Source of the DNA: Podocnemis expansa
Taxonomy: Eukaryota; Chordata; Testudines; Podocnemididae
Direction of reading: 5' to 3'
Assembly: GCA_007922195.1 (NCBI GenBank)
Contig: ML682092.1
Span: 1,451,721-1,515,720 of the forward strand
Length of the DNA stretch: 64,000 nt
Shown here: positions 45,588 to 58,135 of the stretch, piece after piece
Layout: each line of letters begins with the position of its first letter
Numbering within the stretch: position 1 is the first letter of the stretch
Translations under genes and position numbers: made by a program
Notes under the pieces: model-generated
The model's database searches: none
What the model saw: only the letters and a program-made list of their open reading frames with translations
What the model was told of the DNA's origin: nothing

Positions 45588-46440
45588 GGGCTCTATAAAT
45601 AAGCTCAGTTCCCTCAGCATCTCCTCATAAGACAAGTGCCCTAGCCCCTTAATCAGCTTTATGGCCCTCTGCCGGACTCTCCCCAATTTGTCCGCATCAT
45701 TTCTGTAAGGGGAGGTGGGGGGGGGGCCAAAACTGGACACAGTACTTCAGAAATGGTCTCACCAGTGCCAAATAGGTCAGACTAGATGATCTATACTGGT
45801 CCCTTCTGACCGTAGAGTCTGTGAACAGAGGGGAATAATTTCATCCCTCGATCTGCTGGCAATGCTCCTATGAATGCAGCCCAGTATGTCATTAGTATTC
45901 TTGTCAACAAGGATATGTTCTTCACCCATATCCAGCTTCTTGACCACTGTAACCCTGCAGGACCAATGGCCTTGTACATGTTCAGCCTTTCTAAATAGTC
46001 CTGAACCTGTTCTTTTACCACTGAGGGCTATTTATCTCCTCCCTGTATTGTGCTGCGCAATCCAGCAGTCTGGTTATGTCTTCATTGACGGTGGCAGATT
46101 CACCACCATCAGATCAATTTATCCAGATCAATTGAGGGTTCAATAAAGACACACCCAATTGATGTGGAAGTCAGTCTAATAAAACCACCCCCTCAGGTAA
46201 TGTGGCTCTGCATTGATGGGAATGCACTTCCCATTGGTACAGTGCTGTGAAAATGGCAATCAAAAGGCTAGTTACAAAGTTGTTAACTACTCTGTGTAGC
46301 TTGCGTAACTCCCAGCGACTGCCCTTGAATTTTTCTGACACTATAGATCAGTCCTGGGAGCGACCTTCTCTGTGAAAACAGAGCCAAAAAAGCATTGAAT
46401 GCTTCAGTTCTCAGCTCCACCATTGAGTGTCCTTACCTTT
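45588..46440 (-). mobile_element. CR1 LINE fragment, minus orientation, interrupted
   Basis: Blocks ctcagcatctcctcataag, ctctgccggactctccccaa, aactggacacagtactt, ctcgatctgctggcaatgct and ttctaaatagtcctgaacctg are familiar from reversed turtle CR1 ORF2 and 3' regions. About 280 bp of unrelated sequence (about 46075-46350, beginning ttcattgacggtggcag) interrupts it before cagagccaaaaaagcattgaatg. A further small piece near 45775-45825 (gtcagactagatgatctat) looks like another CR1-family tail nested inside. Confidence 0.7.
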
Positions 46441-46776
46441 TCATTTTTATGAATAATTTACAAGTATTGTTCAGTGAGATCTGACAGCATTGTGTAAGAA
46501 AATAGCATCCCCCCATTCTGCAGATGGGTTAACTAAAGCAAAGAGGATGTGACTTCAAGATCAGACAGCAAACCAGTGTTAAGAGCCAGGATTAGAACCT
46601 AGCTCTTCTGACTCCCCATTCCACAAGAGGTTTCATTCACTAGTCTAGAACATAGAGCTCGCTGAACAAAACACTAATATGTCTTTCTGATTTCCCATCA
46701 GCAAAATGGGAATTATACTTTCCTGCCTCGTCTCTTGGCCCAGTTTAGACTAGGATTCTGTTTCAGTATTCTAACT

Positions 46777-47032
46777 CTGCGGTTCTCAACCACTGTGTGG
46801 GTGTTTGCCACACCAAGGTAAGTGCATCACAGAGAACAGGCAGCCACTCATCAGAGCTAGCATGTGGCACTAGATTTCCACTAGGGGACTGGATTCAGAG
46901 GCAGGGGTGTTTTGGCACTGTGGGGCTGGATTCAGTGGGGTGTGGGGGGGAGGTGGAGAGATGCTGGCATGTCCTGTAGAATCACTCGCGCTGCCAAGCA
47001 TGTTGCAACCCACAAAAGTTTGAGATCCACTG
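46777..47032. mobile_element. Non-autonomous hAT element close to TNKS exon f
   Basis: Ends ctgcggttctcaacc and agtttgagatccactg are inverted; flanks ttctaact (46769-46776) and ttctaaca (47033-47040) match 7 of 8. It is the same family as 16185-16363. Its right end is about 200 bp from the exon at 47237. Confidence 0.8.
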
Positions 47033-47230
47033 TTCTAACATATGTATCTGGGTAAATGAATTCCACATATGCTGTCTCAAAATGGGGGGGTGGAGTGGAT
47101 TTTAAGTTGAAGCCATGAAGAATTAGGAAGTGCTCATGTTCAAGTTTATGAAATGGCCCACCACTGTTAAAACTTGAATAAACGGGAGAGATTAAATTCT
47201 GTAGCTGACTTTCTATTTCCTCTCTTGTCT

Positions 47231-47239
47231 TAACAGCAG
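47231..47239 (+). promoter_or_regulatory. TNKS: Tandem NAGNAG splice acceptor
   Basis: Reads taacagcag. The upstream AG (47235-47236) matches the known protein, which has Gln at this position; the downstream AG (47238-47239) would also leave the frame intact. Confidence 0.75.
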
Positions 47240-47382
47240 CTTTGCAGCCCTCAGAATGTGAATTGCAGAGATTTGGAGGGTCGCCATTCAACACCACTAC
47301 ACTTTGCTGCAGGCTATAACCGTGTGTCTGTAGTAGAGTATCTGCTGCACCATGGGGCAGATGTGCATGCCAAAGATAAAGG
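47237..47382 (+). CDS. TNKS: TNKS exon f: ankyrin repeats of cluster 4
   Basis: Forty-eight codons from [20 protein letters not shown] through [20 protein letters not shown] to VHAKDKG (first two bases of the last Gly shared with the next exon). It holds two canonical repeats of ARC4 with [11 protein letters not shown]. The acceptor is tandem: ...AACAG|CAG|CTT, so use of the second AG would drop the first Gln (see findings). Pro in CSPQ is Ser in human TNKS as I recall. Donor GTAACT at 47383. Confidence 0.97.
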
Positions 47383-47659
47383 GTAACTTTTCTCATTGTT
47401 TTTCCTCACAGTCACTGAGGGGGGTGAGGGAGGTGAGAGCTACTGGTCTTCTAAGTAATGCATGACTTTCAGGGAGTGGTGACCTCAAAATATTAGCTGA
47501 TAATATGGCAGTTGGGCTAACTATTTCTTTGGTCCCTGTAGCTTTTCCTTCCTTTATTCTCATTTGCTTGCTTGTCTGATTTGCGCAATAGCAGGTTTTC
47601 AGGTGTTTTGGATGGTCTAAAATTAGCTCTTTAGTTATGTGATGGGAAATAGCCAGTGC

Positions 47660-48012
47660 CAGGGGCGTCACTGGCTGGGGGATGGACACAGGGCATGGGC
47701 CCAGGCCCCGGCCTGCAGGCCCTGCCCCCAGCCTGCAGGCCCTGCCCCCTGGCCAGGGACAGGGCCAGGCGCCGCCATGCTGCTGCGGGCGGCCAGGCCC
47801 TGCATCCCCAGCGGGGGATGGGGTCGCCGCGGCCACCGGTGGCCAGGCCCCGCATCCCTGGGGGGGCCGGGCCCTGGATCCCCAGCTGGAGACGGGGCCA
47901 CCATGGGTGGCTGCGCCCCGGATCTCCAGCCCAATTGGGCCGGAGTTCCAGGGCACTGGCGCTGGGGTTCGGGGCACATGCCCTGGTGTGCCCAGCGCCA
48001 GCGACACCCCTG
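47660..48012. mobile_element. GC-rich DNA transposon, 353 bp
   Basis: Inverted ends caggggcgtcactggc and gccagcgacacccctg. Flanks gccagtgc and accagcac match only 5 of 8. The GC-rich interior opens many spurious ORFs on both strands. Confidence 0.65.
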
Positions 48013-48171
48013 ACCAGCACGCGTTCTCTCAACGTTTTCTTTTCTTCATTAATGGTTTAGATTAACAGAGGAAGTTAACTTTAAAAAGTTGACTGTTTCT
48101 GTAGGTCTTGTGATGTGTTTTCCCTCTTTTAAATCAAACTACCCAGAAGTGTTAGAAATACTGTAGAGCAG

Positions 48172-49118
48172 GGGTCTCAAACTCAAAGCACCACAAGGGC
48201 CCCATGAGGACTAGTAGAGGGCCGCTTGTGGACTAGAACGTTAGCCCAAGGGATGCACCGCTGACACTTTTTCATACAAAATGAGAGGAAAGAATAGAGG
48301 CATGCAGATGCAGATCCGAGAGTTAAACTCTCAAGCTTTTTTTGTCCCATGCAGTTCTCATTCATTGAACTTGGTGGTCAGTGATGCAGCATCAGCTTCT
48401 AGTGAGGCTGGTGAATTTTTTAATGTAATTCAAAGCATCTATGTATTTTTTCTATGCATCAACTAATCAATGGCAAATTTTGAGGCAACGTCTGGCAACA
48501 TCCTTTCTGACAGTGAAACCACTGAGTGCCACATGATAGGAAAGTTAAGTGAAGGTGATAAAGCCTATCAGACACCAAACTTGGAAGACAGATGATGCCA
48601 TATTTGCCATTATGGAGGAAGTGCTATGACAGGAACTGTCTGTGGGATAACAGGGGCAGAGGGAAATGAAATCACTAGAAACATACGCAACTTCAAATTT
48701 CTGTGTGGCTTAGTGCTGTGGCATGATATACTGTTTTAAATAAATGGTTGTAAGCAATGGATGCCAAGGGATTGACTTTGATATATCTGGAGCAATGGAA
48801 CAACTGGACAAAGCAAAGTGATACCTACAGTCTTACCTGTCATACGAGGGATTTCAAAACACTCTGAAGAGTTGAGCACAGAAGCCTGCAGAGGAACTTC
48901 ACACTGAAGCTATTTTCCCACCCATTCAAGAATACAAGAGTTGCTGAAGAAGACAACACTTTGATTACAAGGCATGGGATAATCCCATAAGAGACCCCAA
49001 ACGACTAATCAAAGTTGAATTCTTTAACCAAGTGCTGCATTGTGTAATACGGTCAGTTGAAGAATGTTTTCATGCAGCTCAAGGAACACAACGGTGTATT
49101 TGGGATGTTGTATGATAG
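48172..49118 (+). pseudogene. hAT transposase relic
   Basis: The left end gcaggggtctcaaactc is a hAT-type terminus. The frame at 48281-48466 reads RGKNRGMQMQIRELNSQAFF then VPCSSHSLNLVVSDAASAS, closely resembling the conserved HSLNL block of hAT transposases of the ZMYM-related type. Later reading frames are broken. At 49119-49160 the same terminal sequence recurs in the same orientation (ggggtctcaaactcaaatcacc), so the right side belongs to a second copy. Confidence 0.6.
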
Positions 49119-49250
49119 GGGTCTCAAACTCAAATCACCATGAGGGCTGTATGAGGACTAATCGAGGGCCACATGAGGACTAATACATTAGCCCTAGGAC
49201 CCACCACTGAAACCTTTTCATACAGCCATATGTAGAGGTTCTGTAGTATT
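49119..49250 (+). mobile_element. Second copy of the hAT left end
   Basis: Direct repeat of 48172-48290: ggggtctcaaactcaaatcacc, atgaggac, agggcc, ttttcatac. Probably a truncated neighbouring insertion. Confidence 0.55.
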
Positions 49251-49810
49251 CCTAGCCTTTCCAGATGGTTTGATTTTTTTTTTAAAAGTGCACAGTAGTC
49301 ACTTAATATAAACTATCTACAAAGATGAGGAAAAAGAACAGAGGTTCAAGCTTATGTTCAGCCACCAAATGTTCTGAAGTTTCAAGCTCCTTCCAAGTGG
49401 AACTGAGTCCAGTTTTTTCCCACAATGTTACATGTGCAAGGCTTACTAACCCCCCAGACTTCCCATGTCAGATGGGATTTTAGCCACCCCCTAAAATACT
49501 TTTGGAAACTTACATTTGTGTGCAAAGTTAACATTATGGCAGTATTTTTTACAATGGATGGCTATTGTTAGCAATACGGAGGTGGCCTGTTTATGGCAAT
49601 TGTCAGTAAGAGTTGTCTGAATATCATTTGGTAAGAACTGTTTTCATTCACTGCCTGGAAAAGCGATGTCCATTTCATGGGTATTATAATAGCAGGACAT
49701 GTGAAGCTGGGGATACTGAAAGATATTGAAAGACTCAAAGGAAAGAAAATCTGATTTACCCACTGTAGCTTTGTGAACTTGTATTGGAATTTGACTTTCT
49801 CTGATTGTGA

Positions 49811-50059
<249 letters not shown>

Positions 50060-50507
50060 TGAAACAAAGATCATTTTATTACTTTTCAGTGAGTTACTTA
50101 GAATCCGTTTCCCTTTTTAAATTTTACTGTGATATCTGAAGTATTGGTTGTAACAACATTTGAAGTGCCTTTCAGAGCTTCTTCACTTTGTCAGGATTCA
50201 TCAATACAGATGGTTTCTCAAGGCAGTGTGTTAATTTATTTTTAAATACTCATCTAATGCATTCAGTGATGTCAGCTAAATAACATTTACTTCACACAAA
50301 CTGAAACAAGTGGAATGAGTTTTAAGGATACAAAAATGATTTTTATTCACCTTATGAAATAGTTGCTACAGTTGAATAAACTGTCAGTGGGATTTGTGTA
50401 GGTGTACAAAATACAGCAATAATCAAATGTGACCTTTAGAAAATCTTTTATGTATGAGAAATTTTTAATCATTAACCTAATGTGTGACTCATGAAGCAGT
50501 AGAGTGA

Positions 50508-50935
50508 AGGTGGGCAAACTGTGGAACGCAGGCTGGATATGGCCCTTGGGAGCCTTTCATCAGATCTTCCAGCTGAGCCTTGCTGGAGAACAACAGTCAC
50601 TCCCCCCTTCCAGCCCCACCCCTTCCCCTGCCCTTCTCCCCCCATGTGGGCACAGCAACAGACTCTCCCCCCTCCTAGCCCTGTGCTTTCCTGATCATGT
50701 GAGCCCAGTGGCTGCACCCTGACCAGAGCATGGCCACCACCCCTTTCCCGCTGTATGGGCCCAGCAGTGACACCCTGGGCAGAATACGGCAACTACTACC
50801 CCCAGCAGCACCCTGCAGAGCATGGTGGCCGCCCCCTCCCACCACGTGCACCAAGCAAGAACTGCTTCCCCACCAACCTTGCCCCTTTCCCCACTGCTCT
50901 CCCACTGCATGTGGTCCTCAAGCCAAAAAGTTTGT
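50508..50935. mobile_element. Partial hAT-type element, C-rich interior
   Basis: Left end aaggtgggcaaactgtgg and right end gccaaaaagtttg are those of a known hAT pattern (GGGCAAACT / AGTTTG), but the terminal bases on the right are lost and no duplication was found. Confidence 0.5.
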
Positions 50936-51832
50936 AGTCTGTCCCCTCCCCCCATCCCCCCCCCGGCCGTAGTGGAAATGTCACTTAAAACCATTTGGAA
51001 GGAACCCTATAATCAAGAGGACTGTTCAGACTAACAGCTGGTGCTTTAAAAAAAATGTTGACTGTTATGTGGTATTTGTCTTGAGGTTTCTCCAGTTGGA
51101 GAGAGGTTGGATTTGTTACTGTGTAGAGCCCAGTCTTGGACTGAGAGAGATTCATGGGACGGGGGTTAGGTAGGGGTGTTAAAATGTGGTTTGGTTTTAT
51201 GGATAGTTGGCTTATGTATGCAATATATCTGGAATTGCTCATAGAGATTATTCTGGTTTTGTGTTACTATGTAGCTGAAGACTCTCCTAGGGCACCTTTA
51301 AGTATTTAAAGTGCACAAAAACCAGGAATAAGAATGCTCTTATTCCAGTTTTTGTATATTGTAAATATCATTAAAAGTACCCCCAGAAACCAGGTGGTTC
51401 ATAGCTATCCAAGTTGTAATATGAAGACAGACCTGCTGTCCATGTGAAACAGTGTTAAAGCATAGTGGGGTATGAAAGTAGGCAAAATGAGGAGCCCTCA
51501 ACTGAAAGGGAGACTAGGCATATTTTGTGATGTGGTGATGGCTCAGGCAGATGCAGCTAAATCCTGATGTCTGATTGTCTTTTGGACTGTCTTCCCTTGT
51601 TTTTTCCCCCAATCCCAACCCTACAAAGTGGTCTGCTTTATGTGACTTCAGTCACAATTCTATTGTATCCAAAATAATGAAATCAGTAGCCCAGCCCGGA
51701 GTTCAATGCATTGTTCTTTACAATATGTTCTTCACAAATTAAGGGGCTTGCACCACACCCCACACAACACTGGTAATATTCATTGTCAAGAACAGGTTCT
51801 GATCTTCAACCTAAATTACACTTGTAGAAAGA

Positions 51833-52141
51833 AAAAAACAAGGAGTCTTGTGGCACTTAAAGTCTAACAGATTTATTTATCGCATGAGCTTTCATGGGAG
51901 ATGCTTTGAAGAAGGAGAATTTACAGAATTGGATGAAAATAAATGCAGGGGAGTGTAAGACATGGCTCCTCCTGCATTTATTTTCATCCAGTTCTGTAAG
52001 TTCTCCCTCTTCAAAATATCTGACAAAGTGGGATATTCTCCCACGAAGCTCATGCGATAAATAAATCTGTTAGTCTTTAAGTGCCACAAGACTCCTTGTG
52101 TGTGGGGGGCTTTACTAAACTAACACAGCTGCCCCTTTGGA
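51833..52141. mobile_element. Near-perfect PLE palindrome with 13-bp TSD
   Basis: Left arm 51839-51953 and right arm 51965-52098 are inverted copies with few differences and a loop of about 11 bp. The right side continues to the family terminus gctgcccctttgga. Identical 13-mers acttgtagaaaga flank the unit (51820-51832 and 52142-52154). It is the youngest looking member of the group. Confidence 0.85.
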
Positions 52142-54103
52142 ACTTGTAGAAAGAGTGCTACTGGAAAATATTGAGTGTTTGTTTTGTTTATCAACAGCGA
52201 TGTGGTGATTTAAGGGAATTTATTTTGGCTGAGCTCATGCTCTCAAATAAGAATCACATTTGTGCATTTCCCAGTATTAAATCTTAATGAGAATGTTTAA
52301 AATAATTTTGACAAAATTGCAATTTTCTGCCTCTTAAATGCCTACTCTTCTTACTGGTTATGTATCTTTGTGCAACCCTTCCTATTGATTTCATCATAGG
52401 TGTTTATATACTTTAAACTTTAGAGCGTAGGCAGTTATTGGGCTCCCCCTGCCCCTTTTTGTATGCTTGCTGTTCAGCCAAGCTGTTCATTCACAACCTT
52501 TTTAATTTTTCTGAGGACCTTTGCAATTAAATGTTTGATGGGGGAGCTCTACAGCAATTAAAATGCTGCTGCAGTAGAAACCACAAGCTGTCATAGAGGT
52601 CCCAAGGCTGTGCTTGAACAGAACCCCTAAAGTGGCATCTGATTATGGAAGGTCCCTCGAGCAATTGGAGCACAAATGGAACCATCAAACAGCAAACTCC
52701 TAAACACAGTTTTCTTTTATCAACACTGGAGGGCTCCACAGCCCAGTGATCAATCCGGGGGGGGGGGCTTAGCCATTTTGACATTCTATCTCAAACCAGT
52801 TCCTGAATGACGCATCACAGAAAACCTAGAAGCCACTAAAAGGGTCTTCCTGAGATCCCTGACAGGTTGACGTTGTGAGTTAATACATATTGTAAATGAG
52901 ATTTTTACATCCCTGCTGCAGGGATACACCCTTTATACTGCATCTCTTGGTTTATAGGACTGTTGGCCCTCGCTGCATTTGAGACTGGCTCCTTGAACCT
53001 TGTACTGGTTGGCATTTGTTCTCACAGCCCAGGGTTTTGCTGTTCTGCCCCCAAATGGAATAGCAATAATGCCTGTTTTGGTGTGCCTTTTAGTGTGAAA
53101 CTTGGACCCTCCTGGCATCGGCCTTTTTTAAGTCCACTGCACTTCATCTAAAATCAATCAATCCATCCATCAGTTTTTCAGATAGATTCTAGGAATGTAT
53201 ACTGTTGGCCTTATCCCAAATTAGCTTCTCTTCCAGTTTCTTGTGTTGAACTGCAGCCCCTTCCTCTGTGGGTGAAGAGGGCTGTTGTTCGTGATCCTTA
53301 ATTTTTGTCTGTTCCTCATGAGCCTAAGCACTTTGGGAGGGAGTGTACCATTGCAACAACATTCTCTCTGCCCCTTTATCTATGCCCTGGCAGCTTGGAT
53401 TGGAGCATGGAGGAGAGGGGGTGTTTAGTTGTTCTCTAGAGGAAGAAAATTCTCACTTTGAAACCTTTCAGGTTTGAAGATATAAAAGTAATTTTCAGAA
53501 GAGTACAGCAGACATTAACAGTGGTGCAGCTCACTAAATTGTAGTGGTGCACCTGGTCCATCCTGGTCTGAGTGCTCCAGTGCACCACATCGCTATGCAG
53601 CCCCCCCTCCCACTGGGCACTACTTCATACAGCCCAGGAGCAGGGGTTTCTGGGAGTAGAAATCCCTAGTTGCAGAGCAACCATATCACAACTTTTAAGT
53701 ATAAATTGACATTTTGTGAAGTAAACTTGTATATGTACTTCACTTCTGAAACAAGAAAATCCGTAAAATACAGTGTCCCAACTAATAAAGCACAAAACTT
53801 AGAAGCAGCTGTAGCTCAAACCAAAATAATCAGGGGATGGGAGGAAACCTGCACAGGTTGCCAAAGGGGATCAGGAGGCTTGTCAAAAGGTGCAGTGGTG
53901 TTTTTACAATGCCCATGCTTTCACAATACACTGGCACTGCAACAGTGAAGAATGGCCCCATGCAGAATGCAACTGGGATGGGCCTTGTCTTCACTATGGT
54001 GTAGCTGCAATATTCATGAGCCACTGCAAGGCCAGGAGTGTATGGATGCGACATGTGTTTGTCACAAGCCTGTAGTATAGGCAGGGCTCTTCAGACCTGT
54101 AAG

Positions 54104-54520
54104 TAGAGCCCTGCAAATCCACAGGTACCCACTTTATATCCATGTGCCACTTTTTACAGATGGCGAATCAAATGTGGATCTCCAAGGCGAAGAGGCAACT
54201 GTCTGCAGTTTATAACCTTTGATGCTGCTTTCCCACCTTAGAGATCCAGGGGGTAGGAGTGCCCCCTGCCTGTCACCCATCAGCTGTTTGGGTGGGGTAA
54301 CCCCTGCCTGCCACCGATCAGCTGTTTTGCAGCTGTCTGGAGGGGCTGACCCCAAAAAGCTGATCAGCAGCAGTGGCTGCAGCAGTACTGGCATCCAAAC
54401 AGCTGAGTGGGGGGCCCAGTGCTGCAGGTGCGGATTATTGAAAAGACAGACTGAGGATGGTCGGTTGGATGTCAGCTTAGCAAATTCAGGTCCACATGTT
54501 TGTGTCCACACAGGACTCTA
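54104..54520. mobile_element. Non-autonomous hAT-type element with perfect TSD
   Basis: Terminal words tagagccctg and caggactcta are inverted with one mismatch. Identical 8-mers cctgtaag flank it (54096-54103 and 54521-54528). Its right end is 236 bp before TNKS exon h. Confidence 0.85.
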
Positions 54521-54755
54521 CCTGTAAGGTTGCTTGGTAGAGTAGCAGGTGGGGTTTAGCTGTCATAATGTATATTAGGTACAGTAGGGGTCCACTAAAG
54601 TATGTGGCTGAGGATTCATGAGAATGGGCTGTCAAAATCTCATTAAATTGGAGTGCATTCCCAACATTGTGCTGCAGAATGCAGCCTATAAAGTGACATA
54701 TCCACGTATTCCCTAACATATTTGTGGCAATAAAATATGGAATTGTTATTTGTAG

Positions 54756-55229
<474 letters not shown>

Positions 55230-55339
55230 CCGGCTACAATAACTTGGAAGTAGCTGAATACCTCCTCGAACATGGTGCGGATGTTAATGCCCAAGACAAA
55301 GGAGGATTAATCCCCTTACATAATGCAGCATCTTATGGG
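55230..55339 (+). CDS. TNKS: TNKS exon i: ankyrin repeats of cluster 5
   Basis: Two bases complete Ala, then 36 codons: [36 protein letters not shown], ending before GTGAGC at 55340. It encodes the AAGYNN and [13 protein letters not shown] turns of ARC5; the following His belongs to the next exon, which lies beyond 64000. This is the last TNKS exon I can find in the window. Outgoing intron phase 0, at least 8.6 kb. Confidence 0.97.
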
Positions 55340-56077
55340 GTGAGCACGAACATACTGTGATTTCCAGGGCTAACCTTCTAGGGCAGTCATTTTATAAAAC
55401 TCTTAGGATAAGGAGTAGGGGGAGGTCTTTCAAATGGTTGCATCTAAAGCAAATTACAATGACTGATAAAGGCTGTCTTTTCTGAAGAGAAGTTTCATTT
55501 CCATAGGCATCAGAGAACTAGTGGCCCAGGTCATTACTACAATAGACCTCAGAGCTATGAACCCATCAGGAATGAAGGTTGTTCGTAACACTGAACAAAA
55601 CATTAAATTGTTTGAAAATTTTACGACTTAATGTTCACTTAGTGCAGCTTTGAAATTCTACTATGCAAAAGAAAATGCTTTCTCTCTCTCTTTTCTTTTT
55701 TTAGTAATTTACGTTTAGCACGGTATTTGTTGAAGGTTTTTTATTTGTTTGTTTTTGTTTCTCCTCCTTCCTCTGCTGCCTGATTGCATACTTCCAGGTC
55801 CAAATCAAGTGTGTAGTTGACTGGTCAGTTTGTAACTCTGAGGTTTTAGTGCATATCATACTATGCAGATGCTACATCTTACTGTCTTAGTAGCTTCCAT
55901 AAAGGAGCCCAAAATCTGAGTAGGAGGAGGGTGCAGTTGTTATTACTCTGTACAGGATCTCCTATTACCATAAATGCAACTTCATCAATAAGGCCACTGA
56001 CAAAAATAGCTGCATGAGCAATCCGAGGGAAAATAGGTTGAATGCTCTAATAAGTCCAACATTGTTTCAACAGTCAT

Positions 56078-56142
56078 ACCAAAATATAAGTTACCAAATT
56101 GCATATATTTGTATTATATGCAAATTGAGTTTGTCAGTGGCT
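56078..56142 (+). repeat. Unclassified repeat, shorter copy of 37677-37782
   Basis: Contains accaaaat, agttaccaaattgcatatat, tatgcaaatt and gtttgtcagtggct in the same order as the other copy. Confidence 0.7.
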
Positions 56143-58135
56143 TTGTTATATACTGTACCAGATACATTGCAGTAGGTGGGTATGATGGCTTGGATTAACA
56201 ATGGAATGCCAGCCTGTAGTTAGATTCTCCCTTTTGTTAACATTATTTGAATATTTTTTAAGTCTTATGGTGCAGGTAAATTTTTAGACTAGTAAGCTAG
56301 CTCTTTTCCATCTTTGCAAAATAATCCATCATCGCTCAGTACACTTTCTATGACTTCAGGGTCAATCCTTTGCTTTTAAAATATATATTCTGTAGCTGAG
56401 CTACACATTATTTATCACATTTGTTAACCTTGGCTTTCAGTTACTGGGTCTTGTCAAAGCTATATAGGCTAGTTCTTTTAAATTCTTAACAGCTGTACAG
56501 TATTTAATCCTTACTGTTCATTGCTACCTCAGACTTTTTCTCAGCAAATATAAGTAGTATGTAATTGGTTTCCCTAACTGCTAAACTGTAAATTTTACAT
56601 AAAGAAGGCAGAAGATAAAAAGGTTACCAGAAACAGCTGGGTTTTATATGCATTTAACAACTCTTGCCATTTACAGATGTCAACAGTGTAAGAGAACTTG
56701 ATTTTAGAAGCAGGATACAAGGGTTTGACTAAGCCGAACTGGCAAGTTGTCATAGCCTGTCTGGAAGAGGGAGATGGATCTTGTCAATAGAAGGGAACCC
56801 TAATACATGAAACCAAAGGAGAAGTGATGAGATCTGTAAAGTAGAGGCTACTCTGACCACCAGTTCATGAAACTGATGGACAGATATTCAAGAACCACAT
56901 CAAATCTAAGCGAAGGCCAGTCGGGCCATCTGGCCCAAAGCGAGAAGCACTAGTCCTGCCAGTATTCAGTCTCAGGTTCCCTATCATGGCACCTCCATTC
57001 CTTTCAGCCACATCATTGGTGCACCAGAAACCTCATTCCTACAGAATGCACATCAAAAAACTGACACTGTCTTTCCTCTTAGAAAGCAGAATACCTTGTA
57101 CAAATGTCCAATACAGGAGAAACGGCAGAACAACAGGCTTACCTCTTTAAATCTTAGCTGTTTTCCCTTCAGATCTGAAAACCTGCCATGAAGTGAGGAA
57201 CTAACAAAATCAGCAGAAACACTTTTATAAAGAAAATTTATAATTTCTAACCATGATTCCTTAAATACTGTAAAAATCAAACATAGGGACTGACTCCTGA
57301 AGGAGGTTGGGCCAGCCCACCAAGAACCTCATTCATCTTTTTGATGTGTATTCCGTAGTATCTTCACATCATGTTAAAGGCCAAGCAAGGGCCATAAAAG
57401 GTAGCTGCATCATACCCATTTGTCTTCGGCTGGGTTTTTAGTCTATGGCCTTCAGCCATCACTTACCTCTGGATCTATTCATCTACAATTGAGACTCATC
57501 CAGGTACTGGATGTACACTAGAAGGACTGTACAAGCCTACAAACTCCACAAGTCTACTGAAAACCTCATGTATTTGGATTTGAATCATTCATATGTATGT
57601 GGTTGCTTTAGTCATTTAACACTTCTCTTGTAGTTTATTTGGTTTTGTGATAAGCCTTTAGTTTTAGTTACTAAAGGATTGGCTGGCAGCATAGTATTTT
57701 GGTTAAAATTCAAACCTATATTGTTCTGTGTAATGTGGCTGACCCTTTGGGATAAGGAGAATCTTTTTGGTAAAGAATAAGGAATTTTAAGTAACTTAAC
57801 TCTTTACTTGACCTAGTGGCTGTTTGGGAGACTAGAATGCAGTAAAGGAGGCTGGGTGTATTTTGTTTGGCTTCACGATAACCAGCATGGGGAATCAGGA
57901 GCACTGTTTTTGGCTGTTTGGGAAGTCTGACTTCACTGTCACTCTCCAGTGCTGGGACAATTTGCTCTACTTTTGCAGCCTGTCCTGATCTTGGCATTTT
58001 CAGGTGGTAACAATGACATATCATGGCAGGATCCACAGAACCAGAATGTTTGGGTTTTAAATCAGAATCTAATGCTATTCCAAATTTTAAAATTTGATTC
58101 TGAGAGTGTTAAAGGTTAAAGATAATCATCAGGCT

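Larger units (their letters stand above)
25028..47236 (+). other. TNKS: TNKS intron, 22.2 kb, repeat-dense
   Basis: The largest complete intron here. Listed repeats account for most of it. Without an assignment: 27521-27940, 29208-31100 (which holds a 102-codon minus-strand ORF at 29573-29881 with a vague DIRS-gag look that I do not trust), 35700-36485, 37130-37670, 38920-39640 (apparent internal duplication of a ggctgggtctcatgaattctc-type block), 45330-45588 and 46440-46768. Donor is GTTTGT; the acceptor is a tandem CAGCAG. Confidence 0.8.

Noticed and set aside
47393..48065. Overlapping ORFs of 100-204 codons next to TNKS exon f
   Set aside because: They are caused by the GC-rich transposon at 47660-48012; no domain, and several frames are open at once.
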